Shown here piece after piece: positions 57,911 to 64,000 of a stretch of DNA of 64,000 nt. The notes under the pieces were generated by a model. It was not told the origin of the DNA. It did not search any database and was given only the letters and a program-made list of their open reading frames with translations. The translations under genes were made by a program, and so were the position numbers. The DNA is from Gaeumannomyces sp. JS-464 (Eukaryota > Ascomycota > Sordariomycetes > Magnaporthales > Magnaporthaceae). Positions within the stretch are counted from its first letter, which is position 1, and each line of letters begins with the position of its first letter. The stretch spans positions 620,001 to 684,000 of the forward strand of contig NGZR01000004.1 in the NCBI GenBank assembly GCA_002197995.1, in the 5' to 3' direction.

Positions 57911-59943
57911 TCAGTATTGCTCCTGCTTGACTGCCGGGCTGAAGAACTGGTTTGGAAGCTCAAGGTGGCCGTGGTGCTGGCCGTTGATGCCGCCGTTGGC
58001 GGGGTGCTCGGCCATGTCGTCGTGGTCGCCGCCGTTCGCGTAGTACTTTTGCTCGAGCTGCCTCATGACGTCGTCGTGGTCCTCGTTGGAGAAGAAGTGC
58101 GTGTCGACGACCTGCTGCGGCCCGCCGGCGGGGCCGGCCAGGTCGTAGACGGACGGGCGCCTCACGCCCACCGCCGCCGGGCCGGGGCCCATGCCGCCGA
58201 ACTGGTGGTGGGCGGCCTGCGACGGCAGGGCCGCGGGGCCGCCGCCGCCGCCGGGCAGGGCGGGCCTCGTGTTGCCCACCCACTCGACCATGATGCCGTC
58301 GACCGACTCGTGGGCGATGGGCATGGCGTTGGCGGCGCTCCGCTTGCGCTGCGCCTCGCGCCGCTTCCTGCGGAGGTTGTTCTTCTCGTCCACCACCTTC
58401 TCCTCGAGCCCAGGATTACCAGGTGGCCCTCGATCTGGGCCGGCTTCCACGGCCACACCTCGCCGCCGCCCATCTCGGCTAGGCGGGCGCAGATGCGCTC
58501 GTATTTGTGCTTCTCGTCATACTCGAACGCCTCAATTATGCGCATTTGCTGTGAGACGGGGGGCGGTTTTATGGTCAGCACCCTTGAGCACACGGTATAA
58601 AGAAACGGCGGTGGAGTAAAGACAAACCTCGGATTCAGGCAGCACCGCGTATCTGTTGACGCCGCGGGTGAGCTTCATCTGTAGCCTCGCGCGGTCATGG
58701 TCTCCGTGCTGCGTGCCGAACTCGGTGTTGTAGGCCTTGGTGATGTCGTCCCACATTCCCTTGCCCTTGTCGTTGTTGTACTCTTTGCGCAGCTCCAGCA
58801 GCCTCTTGAGGTCCGCCGGCGCCGACTCCTTGAGGACCAGCGTGGGCTTGGTGTCCTTGCCCCCGTGGGCAACGGCAAGCTGGCCCTTGCCCGAGCGGTT
58901 GTCGCGCGCGGCGTCGCAGTTGCTCGCCAGCGTCCCCGGCGAAGGACCCGACACGGAGGAGCGGCCAGCTGCGCGCCCAGAGGCGTCGGATTTGCGCTTG
59001 GCTTTGCGTACCTTCGACTTGACGGGGGTGCGTTCTCTCTTGGTGGGGAGCTGAGGCAGTTCTTGGGGCAGGCCGTTGAAGTCCTGGTGGTAAGGCATGG
59101 GAGAAATAGTCCTGGAGGGCTGGAGGGAAACGGGATCCTGGTTCTCCATCATGTTGGATTGGTTGGGCCCCATGGACGGCAGAGGCCGTTGGCCATAATG
59201 ATCCGGGCCAACTTGGAGACCATTTGTGGGCACTGCGGCTTGGTTGGAAAAATGGTAGTGGCGGTCACTTTGGGGCTCGGAGACGCCATATGGGCCGAGG
59301 TGATATTGGTTGGGCTCTGGAGCCTCAGCCGCGGGCGATGCGGGCATGTAGGCGGCCATGTTCATGTCGAAAGGGCTCTCTGTCACCGGCGCGTGAATGG
59401 TTATAGGTGGTGATGGTTGGGTAGTGACGCCCATTTCGTATTGCAAGAACATGTTTGAGCAGTCAGAAGCCGGAGAGGAATGCTGGACCTCCTCCGAAGC
59501 GTCGTATGGGAGCCCGATGTTCACGTCAATGATCCTGTGCTGGCGGGGAGGCGATGCAATGCTCGACACAGGCGTCAACAGGCTGGGGTCCGTCGGTGCC
59601 GTTGTGTAGCCGTGAGGAGATGTCTGTGGGATGGTAAGTCAAGGATATCCCGGGGAGGTGTCATAACATGGCCGCAGGCAGCAGCGGGATCCCCACGTAC
59701 GCAGCTGGTGTAGTTGAGGTCAGAGTATGTGGTCGAGGAAGTTGGTGGCCCAGAGTAGAGGAGATCGTCGATATCGATGCTCGTTTCCATCTGAGGGTCC
59801 AAGCACTGAGGAGTCCTCATAGCGACCTTGATGTTCATGGGGCGCGGGCGACGGGAGTCGATATATATGCCAGACTCGGATTGCTCCGTGGGGTCTGGGT
59901 GAGTAGGGATGCCGGTGAACAGCTGTGCCGTTGGCTGGCACAT
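57911..59943 (-). CDS. Putative SANT/Myb-like DNA-binding regulator
   Basis: Exons 59943-59701, 59623-58628 and 58548-57911 on the minus strand, all phase 0; 625 aa after one correction. The N-terminal 300 residues are disordered and rich in Pro, Ser and Gln (QPSPPITIHAPVTESPFDMN), as in activators. A basic stretch KRERTPVKSKVRKAKRK looks like a nuclear localisation signal. Near residues 355-470 is a helical double domain: LKRLLELRKEYNNDKGKGMW, DDITKAYNTEF, ARLQMKLTRGVNRYAVLPES, then MRIIEAFEYDEKHKYERICA and WPWKPAQIEGHLVILG. Repeated Trp-bearing helices of this kind suggest a SANT/Myb-like fold; the exact family is not recognised. A basic segment RRKRREAQRKRS follows. The frame breaks near 58412, where VILG continues as LEEKVVDEKNN only with one G restored. 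It ends PAVKQEQY, a possible SUMO site (VKQE). Confidence 0.7.
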
Positions 59944-62900
59944 CTAGCTTCTGGCGGCAACAGCAACAGGATGGGGAGGCGAGTGCCGCTCTATTAATGA
60001 GCCCGCCCGCGGTGGACGGCTGGTGGCGAGATGGAAATGTAGAGACGAAGAGGGACTGCGGCGGTTGTTGATGCTGTTGCACACGCCAACGCGGTCCCGT
60101 GGTGATATGAGAAAAGAGAGCGGGATGAGAGATGAGGAGGAGCTAGACAGAGCCGCAAGGACGAGTGAGGCTGGGGACAAGATGTATATATGTGATCAAG
60201 GGCGTCCTGGTTTGTGAGGGCGTGGGTATGCTTTTGAGAGTGTCGATGGGGGATGCGGCGGAGGAGCGACGATGAAGTTTGTATATGTATCGAGGAAGAT
60301 GGAGAGCAGATACGCAATTGTGGTCCCCGACCCATTTTCCTCGAGCTCGCCCGCTTGAGCATGGAGAAGGAGGGTGTGCAAACACTCCTCTGGGGGTGAA
60401 GGAGCAAAAGAAAGCTACTTGGCGGCAAGGGTTCCTGGGAGGACCTCTCGAGGGTCCCGGGGTGGAGTGGAGCCACCACCGTATGTACACACAAGGGACG
60501 GCCACGGCCACCGCGAGCAACCTGGCCGCCTCCTGGCGGGTGAGGTGGGGATGGCAGACCGTCCTGCATATGCTAACCGCGCAGTATGTGTGGGTAGCAT
60601 TGCTTGGTCGAAGGATTGAGCTCCGTCCATGATTCTCGACAGGCGTGGGAAGGAGCACCGCGACATCCATGCAGGTAGCATGTACGCTCCCGCCTATGGC
60701 CAGGTACCTATATCTGTAACTCCAAAAAGAATACCTGGCACGGACAGGACGGTCAGTCCATTCGATATGGGATGCCTGCTACTGGCTCTGCCTCTGATTA
60801 TCTCGAGCACTCGAAGGACTCGTGAACCCATGAGGACCATTGGGATTCCGAGTCGGCGCATCAAAGACCCATTCACCGGTGGGCGGCCTTGAAAGTTCCA
60901 GGGCTGCGAGAACGCGGCTATGGTGGGAGCGTGGTGGCAGAAGAAACGGCAGGAGGGAAAAATATTTGTACGATAAAATAGAATAAAATGAAAGAAAATG
61001 AAACCGGCTGGTAAAACGGAACTGTTCAGTTCAGAAACGCTCAAGAGTGGAGGGGGAGCCGGGGGCGAGAGCAAGGGGGTGCGGCGCAGTGCCGAAGACT
61101 GCCCCTACCTTGAACGTTGAGAGGGAAACAGGACAGGCATTTCGTATTTCTACAGCGCAACATTTGAGTTTTGTACAGGGTCAACACCAGGAGGAAGTCA
61201 AGGGTAAGGTTGTGGGTGGGAGGGAGATCTTGGAGACCGTGTATGCATGTACCTGCCCATGTACCCGAGGTGACTGTCGACCACGGGAGACGGTTGTGCT
61301 TGTAGGCAGCACATGGCCTGTGCCGTCGTCCCCGTCTCCCACAGGGGACTGGCTTCTGGCCAGGCCAGCAAGGGGACGGATAAGGCAATGATGGGCGGGG
61401 GTAGCCAGGGCTCGGGGGGTTCCGTCCAGCGTGCTCCGCAAGCGACGGAGACAGCGTAGGGCTATCCCAGATCAACACAACTTAGTGTGCCTTAGTCCAC
61501 GCGCGCGCGCCTCTTAGCCTGCTGCCGTGATAGGAGGCCAGGTACTTAGTACGCGCGTACCTTTGGAGGTATGCAGAAAGGTGTGAACATGAAGCGGCAC
61601 TACTCGAAAAAGGAACGCTGGCCCGGCCCAGACCAGGGTGCAAGGCGGACGGGAAAGCCATGGCGCACGTCGGAGAAAACAGCCGCAATGCAAAATGGAA
61701 TGGCAATTCCTGGATCAACAGGGGCGAGCTCGCAGAGCTTCTGGGAGCCATGAAGGGCAAGCACTGCAAGCAAAAAAATGAGCCGCGAGACGGAAAATGG
61801 AAGGAGACAGATGTGTCGACAGGCCGGGCTAGAATGCCGAGGAAAGCGACGAGGCAGGGAGCAACAAGCACCACAGGACCCCTGCCCCTGGGGCGCACCT
61901 TGACACCTCGGAGGGCTTCCCCCATAAACCCTGCCGCTTGTGCTCGTCTCCCCCACACACCCACTTTGGAGGGCCAGGCGGACAAGGGGGCTTGGACACA
62001 GACAGAGGAGACCTGAGAAAGAGGCTCTGCGACGGCTCGAGACACTGAGAGCGAGCGGGAAGCGCACAGGGATGGGCGGTGTTTGACAGAGGCGGATGAA
62101 GTGATGAGATTGAAGCGCGAAATTAGGGTCGACTTTGCGCATGAAGACAGCAAAAAAACAGTGAGCACGCGTTGCTTCTTTTTTTTTTTCCGCGGTTGTG
62201 CGGGCAGCTTCCAGCCCACTCACCGTCCATGGCTGCTGATACACAATCCAGCACAATCATGGCACCTGCGCCAGCACTCGGCTAGCCAGGAGCCAGCCCC
62301 GGCCTGGCCTCGTCGCCGCGTCTCGAAGATAAAAAGAGCGCGGGCAGGCTCGCAGGGATCTGCTCCTTTCATTCTGGCGTCCGAAAAGGGCCGGCGCGCT
62401 GAGCAGCGGCGGCGAGTGGACGCCTCCTTTGCGAATGAGGCGGGTAAAACATGCTAAGTCCAAGTGTAGGTGGGTAAATTGAATCAAATGCATGCGTGGG
62501 ACTTGTGTTGTGGGTAAAAAAAAAAGGTCAGCTGGGGCCACCGCAAGCAGAAAGGAGCGCAGAGGGGCCGCCCCCAATGTCTGCTGTGAGCCCGCCCCCT
62601 CCTCTCGCCCTCTTCTTCTCCGTCTCTCAGGTGTTCCTCGAAGACGATGGATAATAGCTGCTGGGCTGCCTACTGCGGTCCCCCGCCTACGCATTTCGGT
62701 TCACCGGGAGGTTGAAATTGTATCGTGGCACCACAGCCAAACCATCAAAGCCTTAAAATGGAGCACGCAATGCTCTCCACCTCGAGGTAACGGGGAGGAG
62801 GGCTGGCCGGCGACGGAGGACGTCTCAAATCACCAGGGCCCTCTGATCCTGCACTTATCCTATGGCCCCTTGTGAATATGGTACGCCATCTGCTCCGTCC

Positions 62901-63698
62901 AACAAAACATTGATGTTTCTGGGCAGGTTACAGGCGCCCCTCGGCCGCCCCCATGACGGGTGAATTGACCGCCGCAATCAAAGCTACGGGCGAGAACAAG
63001 ATCAATGGCGGTGATAGCAATAACACCAAGAAGCAAAAAGAACATGGATCAGAAGGAAAATACAGCGGGAGGCTTGCGGAAGCCCGCGGGAGCTTGCGAT
63101 CGGATCGCGCAGGTACCCAAACCTCAGCAACGATAGCAGCGTGACGTGACGACTCGGACCTGGGCGAATCAGCGACCAGCAGCCCATCCTTAGTGTGCAT
63201 CTTCTGCGGTCGTCACTTCGCTGCTACTGGCCCACTCCCCGCGCCCGCGCTGCAGAGGAAATGGGAACCTGGACGAGAGACAGGAGCTCACTGGGAGAAG
63301 ACGCGACTTGGCGTTTCCGCTTAGGCCAATCGGCCACCAAGCAGGCTATGTGCGAAGCTGGAGTGACAGCGACGATGAGGGTGGCGGGCGCCACAAGAAA
63401 AAAAAAAAGAGCAAGAAAAAAAAAAACGTCGCGTGCCAAGAGGTCCATGCAAACCTCAAGAGCAAGAGCCCTATGCGCACGCCACATGTCGGCAGGCAGA
63501 CAAGCCAGGTAACCCTTTGCACAAGCTGCGTGCTGATGTGGGGGGATGATGAGAACGAATGAGACCAATATCTGGCGGCTGCTATGTATCAAGGTATGCA
63601 CATATTGAATTTAGCGGCGGATGCGTCCACTGCCTGTCTGTCCGCCACGCCCGTCTCCCGCTGCCAAGGAAAGGGGAGGTTGCAGTGCCAAAGGGCAG

Positions 63699-63738
<40 letters not shown>

Positions 63739-64000
63739 GCAGCGATACCCATGGTTCCGCGGCGCTGAGCCTGCGTGTCCGGGTTAAAATCCCTTTCTCG
63801 ACCCTGAAACCCGGGTGGGTGGTTCGATGTTGGATGTGGGAAAAAGCCTGGGGTCAAGCAGCGCCCATTCTTTTTTTTTGCCGGGGGAACCCATGAGGCT
63901 CGCACGGCCGGATTAGGCATCCGGTCTGCGTGCCAAGGTGGTATTCGAGAGAGAGAGCATTCGCAATCGGCCGCCCTCTGTCAACCATGTGCTGCTGCTG
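59944..64000. other. 4 kb to the window end, no supported gene
   Basis: Upstream of the DNA-binding-protein gene, so it includes its promoter and 5' UTR. Frames of up to 245 codons exist without domain support and overlap each other. Long upstream regions are common for developmental regulators in these fungi, which fits the neighbouring gene (inference). Confidence 0.45.
63700..63735. repeat. (CAG)12 trinucleotide repeat
   Basis: Twelve perfect CAG units. They would encode a short poly-Gln, poly-Ser or poly-Ala run depending on frame, but no gene around it is supported. Confidence 0.95.

Noticed and set aside
61482..62219. 245-codon open frame on the minus strand
   Set aside because: Composition looks like translated non-coding DNA, and other frames overlap it.

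Overview
The window looks like nuclear DNA of a filamentous ascomycete (Pezizomycotina, most likely a Sordariomycete). The reasons are GC-rich coding DNA, short introns with GTAAGT/GTATGT-type donors and CTAAC/CTGAC branch sites, intergenic spacers of 0.5-7 kb, and fungus-specific families such as PEX20, PEX11C, the fungal FAD amine oxidases and DUF1772 proteins. About 17 protein-coding genes and one tRNA gene can be supported.

Layout: 3' end of GPI18 (1-399, +); YTH-domain RNA-binding protein (1096-4660, +); AT-rich island (about 4905-5452); PEX20 (5651-6711, -) with an in-frame open extension beyond its stop; 4.8 kb of degenerate tandem repeats holding a probable gene built of very small exons (8512-10452, -); SEC13 (11549-12781, +); FAD-dependent amine oxidase (13272-14824, -); flavoprotein/ankyrin-like fusion (16473-18410, +); dynactin p27/DCTN6 (19061-19724, -); complex I 51 kDa subunit (20241-21934, +); PEX11-family protein (22816-23777, +); four-TM protein (24143-25007, -); tRNA-Ile(AAT) (25783-25856, -); DUF1772 protein (26052-26583, +); cytochrome P450 (26923-28658, -); aldehyde dehydrogenase (30725-32172, -); ZZ/EF-hand protein (33233-36209, -); PEX2 (36837-38325, +); polytopic membrane protein (39082-41413, +); APRT (45385-46247, +); EDEM-type GH47 mannosidase-like protein (47408-50890, -); 7 kb almost without genes; a putative SANT/Myb-like DNA-binding protein (57911-59943, -); and 4 kb of apparently non-coding DNA to the end.

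Most genes are housekeeping. Three peroxisome biogenesis genes (PEX20, PEX11 family, PEX2) lie within 33 kb. SEC13, EDEM and GPI18 serve the secretory pathway, and a P450 and an aldehyde dehydrogenase are near neighbours.

A quality warning applies throughout. At least ten conserved genes need one or more single-base frame corrections, mostly a base missing from a short run of identical bases. This looks like consensus indel error rather than gene decay, and the coordinates of those genes span the breaks. The least explained part is 6.7-11.2 kb, where 48-base units with splice signals on both sides repeat in tandem and would splice into a 16-residue protein repeat.
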